Below, piece by piece: positions 1 to 9,114 of a stretch of 64,000 nt of DNA. The notes beneath the pieces are model-generated. The model worked only from the letters and a program-made list of their open reading frames with translations, made no database searches and was not told the origin of the DNA. Positions within the stretch are counted from its first letter, which is position 1, and every line of letters begins with the position of its first letter. The position numbers and the translations under genes were made by a program. The DNA comes from Chromobacterium sp. ATCC 53434. Lineage in GTDB: Bacteria; Pseudomonadota; Gammaproteobacteria; Burkholderiales; Chromobacteriaceae. The stretch is taken from NCBI RefSeq assembly GCF_002848345.1, contig NZ_CP025429.1, forward strand, positions 1,612,001 through 1,676,000, read 5' to 3'.

Positions 1-372
1 CTGGTTCCGGAGGCGGAGTATTTTGGAAACAGCCATGTTGTGATTGGGCAGCGAGTGAAATTGCTGGATTGTGAGCTGGTTTACCGCCTGGAGGATGCGG
101 AGCTGATCATTTGCGATTTCGTCGCCCGACAGCCGGTGCAAGGCTCCGCCAGCGCGGTGTCGGCTTTCATTCACCTGATCCGCAAGATCGAGCAGTCGGT
201 TTCCCAGGTGAGGCTGGTGCGGGGCCTGTTTCTGGAAAACATGCTTCAGCCGGAGCTGAATCAGGTCAGGGCGAGACTATCCAAGGTCTTGGAGGCGCAA
301 GGCGCCGAGTGGCGCGATATCGATGGCGAGCAATGGCTGGTTTATGAGACAGGGTTGGCCCATTCGGCATAG
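1..372 (+). CDS. Unrecognised protein, C-terminal fragment cut by window edge
   Basis: Frame 1 is open from the first base to the TGA ending at 372, so at least 123 residues of a longer or left-truncated protein are visible. A GTG at 40 could be an internal start, but coding-like sequence (PEAEYFGNSHVV) continues upstream of it. The visible part is mixed helix/strand with no signal peptide or membrane segment and ends in a WLVYE-type strand. Its size and acidic, helical character are loosely reminiscent of small type III secretion accessory proteins, but I see no diagnostic motif and make no assignment. About 250 bases separate it from the chemosensory operon, so it is probably not part of it. 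Confidence 0.6.
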   Translation: MVPEAEYFGNSHVVIGQRVKLLDCELVYRLEDAELIICDFVARQPVQGSASAVSAFIHLIRKIEQSVSQVRLVRGLFLENMLQPELNQVRARLSKVLEAQGAEWRDIDGEQWLVYETGLAHSA

Positions 373-625
373 CGGGCGGCGGGCGGGCGCCGCCATTCTG
401 AACCGTCTTTGCATGTCGGAACGCCCGCGCGCGGCGCTTGCGGGGTCCGGCGCTCCGGGGATGGAGGGCGCCTGAGTTGCCGCGGATTTATGCGATAAAG
501 CTAATCCTCGGCACGAATCTTGTGTAATCTTCATAAGGGCATCGGTTGTTTCCTGATCGCAGGGGGCCGGTGCCGGCATTGCATGATGCGGGTGATTGTT
601 CTGCTTGTCAGTGAAATGGATATCC

Positions 626-1096
626 ATGGCATTCGATAGCAAATCATTGCTTTCCGTACTGTTGTGCCGCAGTGGCCATCGTCTGTGCGCGCTGCCGTTG
701 ACGCATGTGCGCGAAATCATGCGCGCCTTGCCGGTCGACCCGGTACCGGCGATGTCCGACTTCCTGCTGGGACTGGCGCTGATACGCGGCGCCCCGGTGC
801 CGGTGCTCGATTGCGCGCGTCTGGTGGGTTCGGCGCTGTCGACGCGGATATCGCGCTTCGTCACGCTGACGCTGGGCGAACGCCAGTTGGCGCTGGCGGT
901 GGACGGCGTCGTCGGCGTGCGGCAACTGCCGGCCGCCACGCTGGCCGACATCGCTCCGTTGCTGGACGGCAGCGATGACGGCCTGGTGCAGTCGATCGCG
1001 ACGCTCGACGCCGAGTTGCTGCTGGTGCTGCGCGCCGGCCGCATGGTTCCGGAGGACATGTGGGACGCCCTGGCGGCCGGGGATGGCGCGATATGA
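626..1096 (+). CDS. cheW: CheW-like coupling protein (first of two, WspB position)
   Basis: A 156-residue single-domain CheW-like adaptor expected to link the chemoreceptor to CheA. It shows the usual CheW pattern: LCALPLTHVREI, then FLLGLALIRGAPVPVLD, and a hydrophobic core ending in ELLLVLRAG. I chose ATG 626 because it gives a normal CheW N-terminus. In-frame TTG 596 and GTG 611 lie upstream, and none of the three has a strong ribosome-binding site. Its stop overlaps the start of cheR as ATGA, so the genes are translationally coupled. It is first in the operon; no convincing promoter was found in the 250 bases upstream. A second CheW two genes downstream gives the paired-CheW arrangement of Wsp systems. 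Confidence 0.9.
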   Translation: MAFDSKSLLSVLLCRSGHRLCALPLTHVREIMRALPVDPVPAMSDFLLGLALIRGAPVPVLDCARLVGSALSTRISRFVTLTLGERQLALAVDGVVGVRQLPAATLADIAPLLDGSDDGLVQSIATLDAELLLVLRAGRMVPEDMWDALAAGDGAI

Positions 1097-2589
1097 ATAT
1101 CGAACCGTCGTCCCCGCTGGTGGCGCAATTCCGCGATCTGATCGCCGACCGTCTTGGCTTGCAATTCGACGAAACCAAGCTGGGCAATCTGGCGCGGGTG
1201 CTGAGCCGGCATGGCGGCAAGGACATGCCGGCCTACCTGGCGATGTTGGCGGCGGAGCCCGAGCGCTCCGAGGTCCTGCATAGGCTCGCCGTCGATCTGA
1301 CCGTCACCGAAACCTATTTCTACCGGAATTTCGAGCAGATTCAGGCCTTCGCCGAGGTGGCGATGCCGGCTTGCCTGCTGGCGCGCGGCGGCCTGCCCGT
1401 GCGCGTGCTGTCGGCCGGCTGCGCCTCGGGGGAGGAACCGTACACGCTGGCGATCGCCGCTCGCGAGGCCGCGGGCCTGGGCCCGGGCAGCGTGTGGATA
1501 CGCGCGATCGACGCCAATCCCGCCATGCTGGCCAAGGCCGGATCGGCGCGCTACTCGGCCTGGTCGCTGCGCGAAGTGAACCCCGCGATGCGGGAGCGCT
1601 GGTTCGCGCGCGACGGCGAGCTCTACGCGCTGAACGATGGCGTGCGTCGGTCGGTGCGGTTCGAGCAGCGCAATCTGGCGCAGGAGGACGCGGAATTATG
1701 GGCGCCCGACAGCTACGACATCGTATTTTGCCGCAATGTGCTGATGTACTTCAGTCCGGAGCAGGCCCAGGCCGCCGTGGCGCGGATCGTGGGCGCGATG
1801 GCGCCCGGCGGCTATCTGTTCCTGGGCCACGCGGAAACACTGCGCGGCCTGTCTAACGATTTCCATCTCTGCCATACCCATGCCACCTTCTATTATCGGC
1901 GCAAGCTGCAAGCCGACGAGCCGGCCCCGGCGATGCAAGCCGGCCCACCGGCATGGACGGAGGAGCCATTCCGACCATTGTTGCCGAATGATCCGGCATG
2001 GGTCGATGCGATCGCGCGCGCGGCCCAGCGCATCGATACGCTGGCGGTGAAGGTGCCCCAGGCGGCTGGCGACCCGGCGGAGGCGCAGCCCGATTTGCAC
2101 CACGCCTTGTCTTGCTTGCACAAGGAGCAATTCGAGCAAAGCCTGGCGCTGATCGAGAAGCTGCCCCAGCAATATGCCGATGACCCGGACGTATTGCTGC
2201 TGAAGGCCGTCTCGCTCAGCCAGAGCGGCGCGCTGTCGGCGGCGGGGCACATCTGCCACGCCTTGCTGGCGCGCGACGAGCTGAATGCCGGCGCCCACTA
2301 TGTGCTGGCCTTGTGCCACGAAGAAGATGGCGACAATTCGGCGGCGCTGGCGCACTACCGCAGCGCCGTCTACCTGGATTCGAGCTTTGCGCTGGCGCGC
2401 CTGCACATCGGCGTGTTGGAGCGGCGCATGGCCGAACTCGAAGCGGCGCGGCGCGACTTGGCCCAGGCCCTGATCCTGTTGCAGCACGAGGAGCCGTCGC
2501 GGCTGTTGCTGTTTGGCGGCGGCTTCCCGCGCAGCGCCCTGATCGATCTTTGCCGCGCCGAGCTGGCCGCGCTGGGCGTCTCGCCATGA
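1093..2589 (+). CDS. cheR: CheR methyltransferase with C-terminal TPR repeats (WspC-like)
   Basis: A 498-residue chemoreceptor glutamate methyltransferase fused to tetratricopeptide repeats. Residues about 10-75 are the CheR N-terminal helical domain. Residues about 80-270 are the SAM-binding catalytic domain, with VLSAGCASGEEPYTLAI (motif I), IRAIDANPAML and CRNVLMYFSPEQ. After a linker, residues about 330-480 form TPR-like helices (LHHALSCLHKEQFEQSLAL; HYVLALCHEEDGDNSAALAHY). The CheR-TPR fusion is typical of WspC. ATG 1093 overlaps the cheW stop, and an ATGA at 2586 links it to the next gene. It should methylate the receptor encoded at the 3' end of the operon, opposing CheB. Confidence 0.95.
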   Translation: MNIEPSSPLVAQFRDLIADRLGLQFDETKLGNLARVLSRHGGKDMPAYLAMLAAEPERSEVLHRLAVDLTVTETYFYRNFEQIQAFAEVAMPACLLARGGLPVRVLSAGCASGEEPYTLAIAAREAAGLGPGSVWIRAIDANPAMLAKAGSARYSAWSLREVNPAMRERWFARDGELYALNDGVRRSVRFEQRNLAQEDAELWAPDSYDIVFCRNVLMYFSPEQAQAAVARIVGAMAPGGYLFLGHAETLRGLSNDFHLCHTHATFYYRRKLQADEPAPAMQAGPPAWTEEPFRPLLPNDPAWVDAIARAAQRIDTLAVKVPQAAGDPAEAQPDLHHALSCLHKEQFEQSLALIEKLPQQYADDPDVLLLKAVSLSQSGALSAAGHICHALLARDELNAGAHYVLALCHEEDGDNSAALAHYRSAVYLDSSFALARLHIGVLERRMAELEAARRDLAQALILLQHEEPSRLLLFGGGFPRSALIDLCRAELAALGVSP

Positions 2590-3128
2590 GCCGCGGCCTG
2601 ACGCCGGCGGACAGCGCGGCCAGCCTGCGGGAGGCGTTCGACCGCTCGTTTGCGCTGGCGCCTGTCTTGCCGGCCGCCGGCGGCGTCAATCTGCTGACGA
2701 TACGGATAGGGGCCGAGCCGTACGCCATCCGCCTGGCGGATATCCGCGGCCTGCATGTCGATCGGCGCATTCTGGCGCTGCCCAGTCCGATGCCGGAATT
2801 GCTGGGCGTGACCAATTTCCGTGGCCAGATCGTGCCGGTGTATCAGCTGGCCGCCTTGCTGGGCAAGGCCTCGGGCGCCGGCGGCACGCCGCGCTGGATG
2901 GTGCTGGTGCAGGGCAGCGCGCCGCTGGCGCTCGCCTTCGAGGCCTTTGAATCGCATGTCCGCGTCGGCGCCGGGGAGTGGATCGCGGCGGCCGACGCCG
3001 CCGGCCGAGGGCGGTCGCGCGAGGGCGTGCGTATCGCGAGCGGCGTGGTGCCGGTGCTGGACATCGGCGCGCTGGCGGCGCAGATCGAGGCGCGCGCCGC
3101 CCATCCGTCGCCGGGACAACAGCCGTGA
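2586..3128 (+). CDS. cheW: CheW-like coupling protein (second of two, WspD position)
   Basis: A 180-residue CheW-domain protein with an N-terminal extension of about 30 residues before the fold (NLLTIRIGAEPYAIRLADIRGL, then PELLGVTNFRGQIVPVYQLAALLG). The MPELLGVTNFRGQIVPVYQL stretch is the classical CheW core. The start overlaps the cheR stop by ATGA. It is followed by a 42-base gap to cheA, the longest gap within the five-gene core. Two CheW proteins in one operon may connect CheA to the receptor and form array rings. Confidence 0.93.
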   Translation: MSRGLTPADSAASLREAFDRSFALAPVLPAAGGVNLLTIRIGAEPYAIRLADIRGLHVDRRILALPSPMPELLGVTNFRGQIVPVYQLAALLGKASGAGGTPRWMVLVQGSAPLALAFEAFESHVRVGAGEWIAAADAAGRGRSREGVRIASGVVPVLDIGALAAQIEARAAHPSPGQQP

Positions 3129-3170
3129 ACGCGCGCCGAATCGCTGTTCGGCGCCGTTCTGGGGGGGGCC

Positions 3171-5186
3171 GTGGCTAAAGATCCCTATCGTTATTTCAGA
3201 ATCGAGGCGCGCGAACTCATCGAACAGCTGAGCAAGGGCGTGCTGGCGCTCGAGCAGGGCGGTCGGGACGAGGAGCAGGTGTCGCTGCTGCTGCGCTGGG
3301 CACACACCTTGAAAGGCGCGGCGCGGGTGGTGAGGCAGGCGCAGATCGCCGATCTGATCCATGGCGTGGAAACGCTGCTGGCGCCGCTGAGGTCGTCCGA
3401 CGCGGCTTTGCCGCGCAGTACGGTCGACCAGTTGTTGGCCGTTTTCGACCAGGTGAACACCTTGCTGGGCCAATTGCCGTCGGCCGAAGCCGATGGCGCC
3501 GGCGCCGGCGGCGATCGCGTCAGCGCCGGGAGCGAGGCGCTGCCGGCGGCGGCGGACCCGCCGCAGCGCATCGTCCGCGCCGACGTGCTGGAAGTGGACG
3601 CATTGCTGGAGGGCCTGGGCGAGATCGGCACCGAGCTGACGGGCATCAGGCGCGCCATCGACACGCTGGAGGCCTTGCGCGAACTGGCGCTGACGGCGGG
3701 CGAGGCGGCGCCTCAGGGCGGCCGGGCGCTGGTGGCGCAACTCGACGCGCTTGAGCGCAGGATGGCGGGCGGGGCGGAAAGGATAGACCGCGAGCTGCGC
3801 CAGACCCGCGACGCCGCCGAGCGACTGCGGCTGATCCCGGTCGGCGGCATTTTCACCACGCTGGAGCGCTGCGCGCGCGACGCCGCCCACAGCTGCGGCA
3901 AGCAAGTCGTGTTCGATGCCAGCGGCGGCCAGTTGCGCATAGACGGCGAGGTGCTCGATGCGGTGCTGGGCGCCTTGCTGCAACTGGTGCGCAATGCGAT
4001 GGCGCATGGCATCGAGACGCCGGAGCAGCGCGCCGGCGCGGGCAAGGACGCGTCCGGCCGCATCGCGCTGGATGTCTCGCGGCGCGGCTATATGGCCTGG
4101 TTCCGCTTGCGCGACGATGGCCGCGGCATCGATATGGCCGCGTTGCGGGCCGTTCTGGCGGCGCGCGGCCAGCCCGCGCCGGTCGACGACGCCGCGCTGC
4201 TGGCCAGGCTGCTGGAAGGCGGCGTCAGCACCAGCAGCGCGGTGACCGAGTTGTCCGGGCGCGGCATCGGCATGGATGTGGTGCGCGCCGCGATGGCCAA
4301 GCTGGGTGGCCGGGCCCGCGCCAGCAGCGACGCCGGCGGCACCACCTTCGAGTTGTGCGTGCCGCTGTCGCTGGCGGGACTGGACGTGTTGCTGGTGGAG
4401 GCCGACGGCCAGGTCGCGGCGCTGCCGCTGGATGTCGTGCAAGGCGCGCTGCGGGTGTCGCAGGAGCAGGTGGTGCGCTCGGCGGACGGCGACGCCATCG
4501 TGTATGAAGGCCAGTTGCTGTCTTTGCTGCCGCTGGCCATCGACGCCGCGGGGCGGAGCGCCCGCCCGCGGTCGCCGCGCGCGATGACGGCGGTGGTCAT
4601 CCGCAGCCAGGGCGAGCGCCTGGCGCTGGCGACCAGCCGCCTGGGCGGGGTCGACAGCGTCGTGCTGCGCGGGCTTCCCCCGCTGATGACGGCCGACCCG
4701 ATGGTGCTGGGACTGTATCTGGACATCGAGGGCGAGCCGCGCATGGTGCTCAATCCCGAGGCGCTGGGCGGCGCGCTGAGCGGTCGCCGCGGCGGCGGCA
4801 AGGAGACGGCGACGCCGTGCCCGCCCATCCTGATCGTCGACGATTCGCTGACGACCCGGATGCTGGAGAGCAGCATCCTGGAGTCGGCCGGCTACCAGGT
4901 GGCGCAGGCGACGTCCGCCGAGGAAGGGCTGGAGTTGGCGCGGCAGAATCGCTACGCGCTGTTCCTGGTCGATGTCGAGATGCCCGGCATGGATGGCTTC
5001 GGCTTCATCACGCAACTGCGCGCCGACCCGCAACTGCGCGATATCCCGGCGCTGTTGGTGACCTCGCTCGACACGGCCGAGCACAAGCGGCGCGGCATCG
5101 ATGTCGGCGCCAACGGTTATATTGTCAAAAACGAATTCGATCAGGCTGCGTTTCTGGCGCAGATCGGGGAACTGGTGCTGCGATGA
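3171..5186 (+). CDS. cheA: CheA histidine kinase with C-terminal receiver (WspE-like hybrid)
   Basis: A 671-residue CheA family kinase. Residues 1-110 are the Hpt domain with phospho-accepting His45 in WAHTLKGAARVV. There is no obvious P2 domain. Residues about 140-270 are the dimerisation helices, about 270-400 the HATPase (LVRNAMAHGIE, DDGRGID, GRGIGMDVV), about 400-530 the CheW-like regulatory domain, and about 549-671 a receiver (ILIVDDSLTTRM, acceptor Asp601 in LVDVEMPGMDG). CheA fused to a receiver is the WspE arrangement. Translation starts at GTG 3171 behind a run of seven G that can serve as ribosome-binding site. The stop overlaps cheB as ATGA. It should phosphorylate its own receiver, CheB, the stand-alone receiver and possibly some receivers of the hybrid kinase. 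Confidence 0.95.
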   Translation: MAKDPYRYFRIEARELIEQLSKGVLALEQGGRDEEQVSLLLRWAHTLKGAARVVRQAQIADLIHGVETLLAPLRSSDAALPRSTVDQLLAVFDQVNTLLGQLPSAEADGAGAGGDRVSAGSEALPAAADPPQRIVRADVLEVDALLEGLGEIGTELTGIRRAIDTLEALRELALTAGEAAPQGGRALVAQLDALERRMAGGAERIDRELRQTRDAAERLRLIPVGGIFTTLERCARDAAHSCGKQVVFDASGGQLRIDGEVLDAVLGALLQLVRNAMAHGIETPEQRAGAGKDASGRIALDVSRRGYMAWFRLRDDGRGIDMAALRAVLAARGQPAPVDDAALLARLLEGGVSTSSAVTELSGRGIGMDVVRAAMAKLGGRARASSDAGGTTFELCVPLSLAGLDVLLVEADGQVAALPLDVVQGALRVSQEQVVRSADGDAIVYEGQLLSLLPLAIDAAGRSARPRSPRAMTAVVIRSQGERLALATSRLGGVDSVVLRGLPPLMTADPMVLGLYLDIEGEPRMVLNPEALGGALSGRRGGGKETATPCPPILIVDDSLTTRMLESSILESAGYQVAQATSAEEGLELARQNRYALFLVDVEMPGMDGFGFITQLRADPQLRDIPALLVTSLDTAEHKRRGIDVGANGYIVKNEFDQAAFLAQIGELVLR

Positions 5187-6223
5187 CGAAGTTGCGGGTG
5201 CTGGTGGTGGAAGATTCGCTGACGGTGCGCATGCACCTGTGCGAGCTGCTGGAGGCCGACCCGGCCTTCGAGCTGGTCGGCCAGGCCGAGGACGGCAAGC
5301 AGGCCATCGAGCTGTGCCTGGCCTTGCGCCCGGATGTCATTTCGCTGGACATGATGATGCCGGTGATGACCGGCTTGGCCGCCACCGAATACATCATGGC
5401 CTACTGCCCGACCCCCATCCTGGTGGTCTCGTCGTCGATCAACCGCGGCGAACTGTTCCGCACCTACGAGGCGCTGGCCGCCGGGGCGCTGGACGTGATC
5501 GAGAAGCCGCAGCCCGGACAGGACCGTTGGGACGAAAACTACCTGGCCATGCTCAAGCTGGTGGCCAAGGTCAAGGTGGTGACGCATTTGCGCGGCCGCC
5601 GCGCCGCCCATGCGCAGCCGATCGCGCCTTGCGCGCCGGCATCGCCGCGCCAGTCGATGCGGCTGGTGGCGCTGGGGGCGTCGACCGGAGGGGCCAGCGC
5701 CCTGGTCGAGGTGCTGGGCGGATTGCCCGTCGATTTCCCGCTGCCGCTGGTGGTGGTCATCCATCTGGCCGAGCCGTTCGGCCATGCCTTCGTCGACTGG
5801 CTGGACGACCATTGCCTGCTGGATGTGAGGCTGGCGCGCCACGGCCAGGCGCTGCCGGCGCGCGGCGTGGTGATGGCGGCCCCTGGGCTGCACTTGCAAC
5901 TGCGCGGCGGCATGCAGGTGTGCGAAGCGGGACCGGAAAGGCTGTCGTGCCGGCCGTCGGTCGACGTGCTGTTTGAATCGGTGGCGCAGGAATACGGCGC
6001 GGCCGCCGCCGCCGTGCTGCTGACCGGCATGGGCCAGGACGGCGCGCGCGGCATGTTGGCCGTGCGCGACGCGGGCGGATTGACGATCGCGCAGGACGAA
6101 GCCAGTTGCGTGGTGTACGGCATGCCGCGCGAGGCGGCGTTGCTGAACGCGGCGCAGCGCATCCTGCCGCTGAGCGATATCGGCCCGGCCCTGGCCGCGC
6201 TGGGCGCGGGGCGAATGCCATGA
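5183..6223 (+). CDS. cheB: CheB receptor methylesterase/glutamine deamidase
   Basis: A 346-residue CheB. Residues 1-125 are a receiver with acidic residues in VLVVEDSLTVRMH, acceptor Asp56 in ISLDMMMPVMTG and a GALDVIEKP segment. Residues about 160-346 are the methylesterase, with the nucleophile region ALGASTGGASAL, the His region VVVIHLAEPFGHAFVDWL and the Asp region LLTGMGQDGARGM. It removes receptor methyl groups when phosphorylated by CheA, giving adaptation. Start and stop both overlap neighbours (ATGA at 5183; ATGATG at 6220). Confidence 0.95.
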   Translation: MTKLRVLVVEDSLTVRMHLCELLEADPAFELVGQAEDGKQAIELCLALRPDVISLDMMMPVMTGLAATEYIMAYCPTPILVVSSSINRGELFRTYEALAAGALDVIEKPQPGQDRWDENYLAMLKLVAKVKVVTHLRGRRAAHAQPIAPCAPASPRQSMRLVALGASTGGASALVEVLGGLPVDFPLPLVVVIHLAEPFGHAFVDWLDDHCLLDVRLARHGQALPARGVVMAAPGLHLQLRGGMQVCEAGPERLSCRPSVDVLFESVAQEYGAAAAAVLLTGMGQDGARGMLAVRDAGGLTIAQDEASCVVYGMPREAALLNAAQRILPLSDIGPALAALGAGRMP

Positions 6224-9114
6224 TGGCCCCGGTGCTGATCGTCGACGACAGCCTGACCGTGCGGGCGGACCTCGAGGAGGCGTTCGTGGAGCGCGGGATA
6301 GCGACCATCGCCTGCGCCTCGTTGGCCGAGGCGCGCGCCGCGATGGCGCGGCAGCCCATAGGCCTGATGGTGTTGGACGTCATGCTGCCCGACGGCGACG
6401 GCATCGACTTGCTGCGCGAAGTGCGCGCCACCGCCGGCGGCGCCAGCCTGCCGGTGCTGGTGCTGTCCAGCGAGGCCCAGGTCAGCGACCGCATACGCGG
6501 CATGCTGACCGGATCCAATGACTATGTGGGCAAGCCCTATGACCGGGACCGCCTGGTGGCGCGCGCGGTGCAGTTGCTGGCGGTGGCCGGAATGCCGGTC
6601 GACGCCGCGCCGCTGGTGCAGGTGATAGACGACAGCCTGACCTACCGCGAGCAGCTGGGGGCCTTGTTGCGCGAGCAGGGCTATCAGGTGGCGCTGGCCC
6701 ATAGCGGCGAAGAGGGGTTGCGCGCGATGGCGTCGCGCCGGCCGGCGGCGCTGGTGGTGGACAGCGTGCTGCCCGGCATCGATGGCGCCGCCGTGGTGCG
6801 CAAGCTGCGCCTCGACCCGGCTTTGCACACCGTTCCCTGCATCCTGCTGACCGGCGCCGACGAGGACGGCGCCGAGCTGCATGCGCTGGACGCCGGCGCC
6901 GACGCCTTCGTGCGCAAGGATGGCGACGCCGGCGTGTTGCTGGCGCGGCTGGCCGCGGTGCTGCGCAATGTCGACGACGTCGGCCGCATGGCGTCGCAGC
7001 AGGCCGGCCGGCGCATTCTGGCGGTGGACGACAGTCCCAGCTATTTGCACCAGCTGGCCGACGTGCTCGGCGACGAGGGCTACGACGTGATCCTGGCCGA
7101 GTCGGGCGAGCAGGCGCTGGAGCTGCTGAAGGTGCAAACCGTCGATTGCGTGCTGCTGGACCGTCAGATGCCTGGGCTGTCGGGCAGCGAGACCTGCGCC
7201 CGCCTGAAGGGCGACGCCGCCACGCGCGACATTCCGCTGATCATGCTGACCGCGATGGAAGACCGGGCGGCGATGATAGAAGGCCTGGCGATCGGGGCCG
7301 ACGACTATGTGCTGAAGTCTAGCGAGTTCGACGTGCTCAAGGCCCGCGTGCGGGCCCAGTTGCGGCGCAAGCAGTTCGAGGACGAGAGCCGCCGCATCCG
7401 CGCCGAGCAGATGGACCGGCAGCTGGAGGCGGCGGAGATACGCGCGGCGCGCGCGCTGGCGGAGAGCCGCGCCATCCTGCTGGCCGAACTGGAGCGCAAG
7501 AACCGCGACCTGGAGCATGCCAACCGGCTCAAGTCCGAGTTCCTGTCCAATATGTCGCACGAGCTGCGCACCCCGCTCAACGCCATCATCGGTTTTTCCG
7601 AACTGCTGACGCGCGGCGTCACCGGCGTGCTCAGTCCGCAGCAGAACACTTATGTCGGCCACGTGCTGGCCAGCGGCCGCCATCTGCTGAGCCTGATCAA
7701 CGACATCCTGGACCTGTCCAAGGTGGAGGCGGGCAAGATGGAGCTGAGGCTGGAGCCCATCGACGCCAACGCCGTGCTGCGCGCCAGCCTGTCCATCGTG
7801 CAGGACGGCGCGGCGCGGCGCGGCATCGCCCTGGAGTTCCTGCCCTGCACGCCGCTGGAGCCGGTGCAGGTCGATTTGCGCCAATTCCGGCAGATAGTCT
7901 ACAACCTGCTGTCGAATGCCGTCAAGTTCTGTCGCGACGACGGCCGCGTGACGCTGTCGCTGCATCGCGCGCAGCGCTGCGACGTGGCATATGTCGAGGA
8001 CGCTGTCTGGGCCAGCCGTCTGCTGCCGCTGCCCGACGGTTCCGAGCAAGCGTTCCTGGAAGTGCGGGTGCGGGACAGCGGCGCCGGGATCGCCGCCGCC
8101 GACTTGCCGGCGCTGTTCGAAACCTTCAGCCAGCTCGACGCTTCCAGTTCGCGCCGGCACGAGGGCAGCGGCCTGGGGCTGGCGCTGGTCAGCCGGCTGG
8201 CGCAATTGCATGGAGGCACGGTCGGCGTCAGCAGCGCGCCGGATCTCGGGTCGCAGTTCTCGATCTGGCTGCCGCTGCGGAGCGACGCGGCGACGGCTTC
8301 GCCGCGCCGGGCGCTGGTGATGGAGGACGACGCGCGCGCCGCCGAGCTGCTCCAGGCCCATCTGGAGAGGATAGGCTTCGCGGTCTCTACCGCGAGCGAC
8401 GCCGGAACGGCGCTGTCCCTGCTCCGCGGCGAGGTCCCCGATCTGATCACGCTGGATTTGCTGCGGCCCGAGGCCTGCGGCTGGGCGGCGCTGGACGAGG
8501 TCAAGCGCGATCCCCGGCTGAAGAACGTGCCGGCGGTGATCGTCGCCATCGAGGCCGACAAGATGAAGGCCTGCGTGATGGGCGCCGCGCAGCTGCTGCC
8601 AAAGCCGGTGCCGCGCCAGGACCTGATCGACGCGTTGCAGGCGCTGGGACTGGGCAATGAACCGATGTCGGCGCCGACCGTGATGATTGTCGACGACGCG
8701 GCCTCCGTTGCGCGGCTGAGCGCCGATCTCGCCGATCTCGACTGCCAGCTGCGGTGCTGCACCGACGGCGCCGGCGCCCTGGCGGCTTTGCGGGATGCCC
8801 GGCCGGACGTGTTGATCGTCGGCCTGGTGTTGTCCGATATCAGCAGCTTCGAAGTGCTGGCGGCGCTGCGCAAGCATACCGCCTCCTCGGTTCCCATCCT
8901 GGTGCTGAGCGACGACAGCGTCAGCCTCGACGACAGGCGGCGGCTGGGCGGGCAGGTGCTGGGCATCATGAAGGAAGACAGCTTCGATCGACGGCAATTC
9001 TTGTTCGAGGTCGGCCGCGCGCTGCAGCAGGCCGCGCGCCGCCGGACTGTCGCGGAGACGCCGGCCGATCGGATAGGCGAGGTGGACGATGGCACGGATA
9101 CTGATAGTCGATGA
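6220..9114 (+). CDS. Hybrid sensor histidine kinase with five receivers (REC-REC-REC-HisKA-HATPase-REC-REC)
   Basis: A 964-residue cytoplasmic hybrid kinase with no membrane segment or PAS/GAF sensor. Order: REC1 (about 4-115, Asp53 in VLDVMLPDGDG), REC2 (130-245, Asp181 in VVDSVLPGIDG), REC3 (265-380, Asp314 in LLDRQMPGLSG), coiled coil (385-435), HisKA with His447 in FLSNMSHELRTPLN, HATPase (555-687: LLSNAVKF, DSGAGI, GSGLGLALV), REC4 (697-805, Asp746 in ITLDLLRP) and REC5 (819-935). REC5 has Gly868 at the acceptor position, so it is probably not phosphorylated. The start ATGATG overlaps the cheB stop and the 3' end overlaps the next gene by 26 bases. It takes the place that WspR (diguanylate cyclase) has in Wsp operons. 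With no sensor domain, its three N-terminal receivers probably take input from CheA. Confidence 0.93.
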   Translation: MMAPVLIVDDSLTVRADLEEAFVERGIATIACASLAEARAAMARQPIGLMVLDVMLPDGDGIDLLREVRATAGGASLPVLVLSSEAQVSDRIRGMLTGSNDYVGKPYDRDRLVARAVQLLAVAGMPVDAAPLVQVIDDSLTYREQLGALLREQGYQVALAHSGEEGLRAMASRRPAALVVDSVLPGIDGAAVVRKLRLDPALHTVPCILLTGADEDGAELHALDAGADAFVRKDGDAGVLLARLAAVLRNVDDVGRMASQQAGRRILAVDDSPSYLHQLADVLGDEGYDVILAESGEQALELLKVQTVDCVLLDRQMPGLSGSETCARLKGDAATRDIPLIMLTAMEDRAAMIEGLAIGADDYVLKSSEFDVLKARVRAQLRRKQFEDESRRIRAEQMDRQLEAAEIRAARALAESRAILLAELERKNRDLEHANRLKSEFLSNMSHELRTPLNAIIGFSELLTRGVTGVLSPQQNTYVGHVLASGRHLLSLINDILDLSKVEAGKMELRLEPIDANAVLRASLSIVQDGAARRGIALEFLPCTPLEPVQVDLRQFRQIVYNLLSNAVKFCRDDGRVTLSLHRAQRCDVAYVEDAVWASRLLPLPDGSEQAFLEVRVRDSGAGIAAADLPALFETFSQLDASSSRRHEGSGLGLALVSRLAQLHGGTVGVSSAPDLGSQFSIWLPLRSDAATASPRRALVMEDDARAAELLQAHLERIGFAVSTASDAGTALSLLRGEVPDLITLDLLRPEACGWAALDEVKRDPRLKNVPAVIVAIEADKMKACVMGAAQLLPKPVPRQDLIDALQALGLGNEPMSAPTVMIVDDAASVARLSADLADLDCQLRCCTDGAGALAALRDARPDVLIVGLVLSDISSFEVLAALRKHTASSVPILVLSDDSVSLDDRRRLGGQVLGIMKEDSFDRRQFLFEVGRALQQAARRRTVAETPADRIGEVDDGTDTDSR

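Noticed and set aside
490..540. Possible sigma-28 promoter before the chemosensory operon (TAAAGCTA ... GGCACGAA)
   Set aside because: The spacing between the two boxes is much too short for sigma-28.
596..625. Earlier TTG/GTG starts for the first CheW
   Set aside because: They add residues (MFCLSVKWIS) not typical for CheW and have no better ribosome-binding site than ATG 626.
2370..5084. Long minus-strand open frame opposite cheA
   Set aside because: Arg/Gln/His-rich composition typical of antisense frames in GC-rich coding DNA, and the plus-strand CheA is unambiguous.
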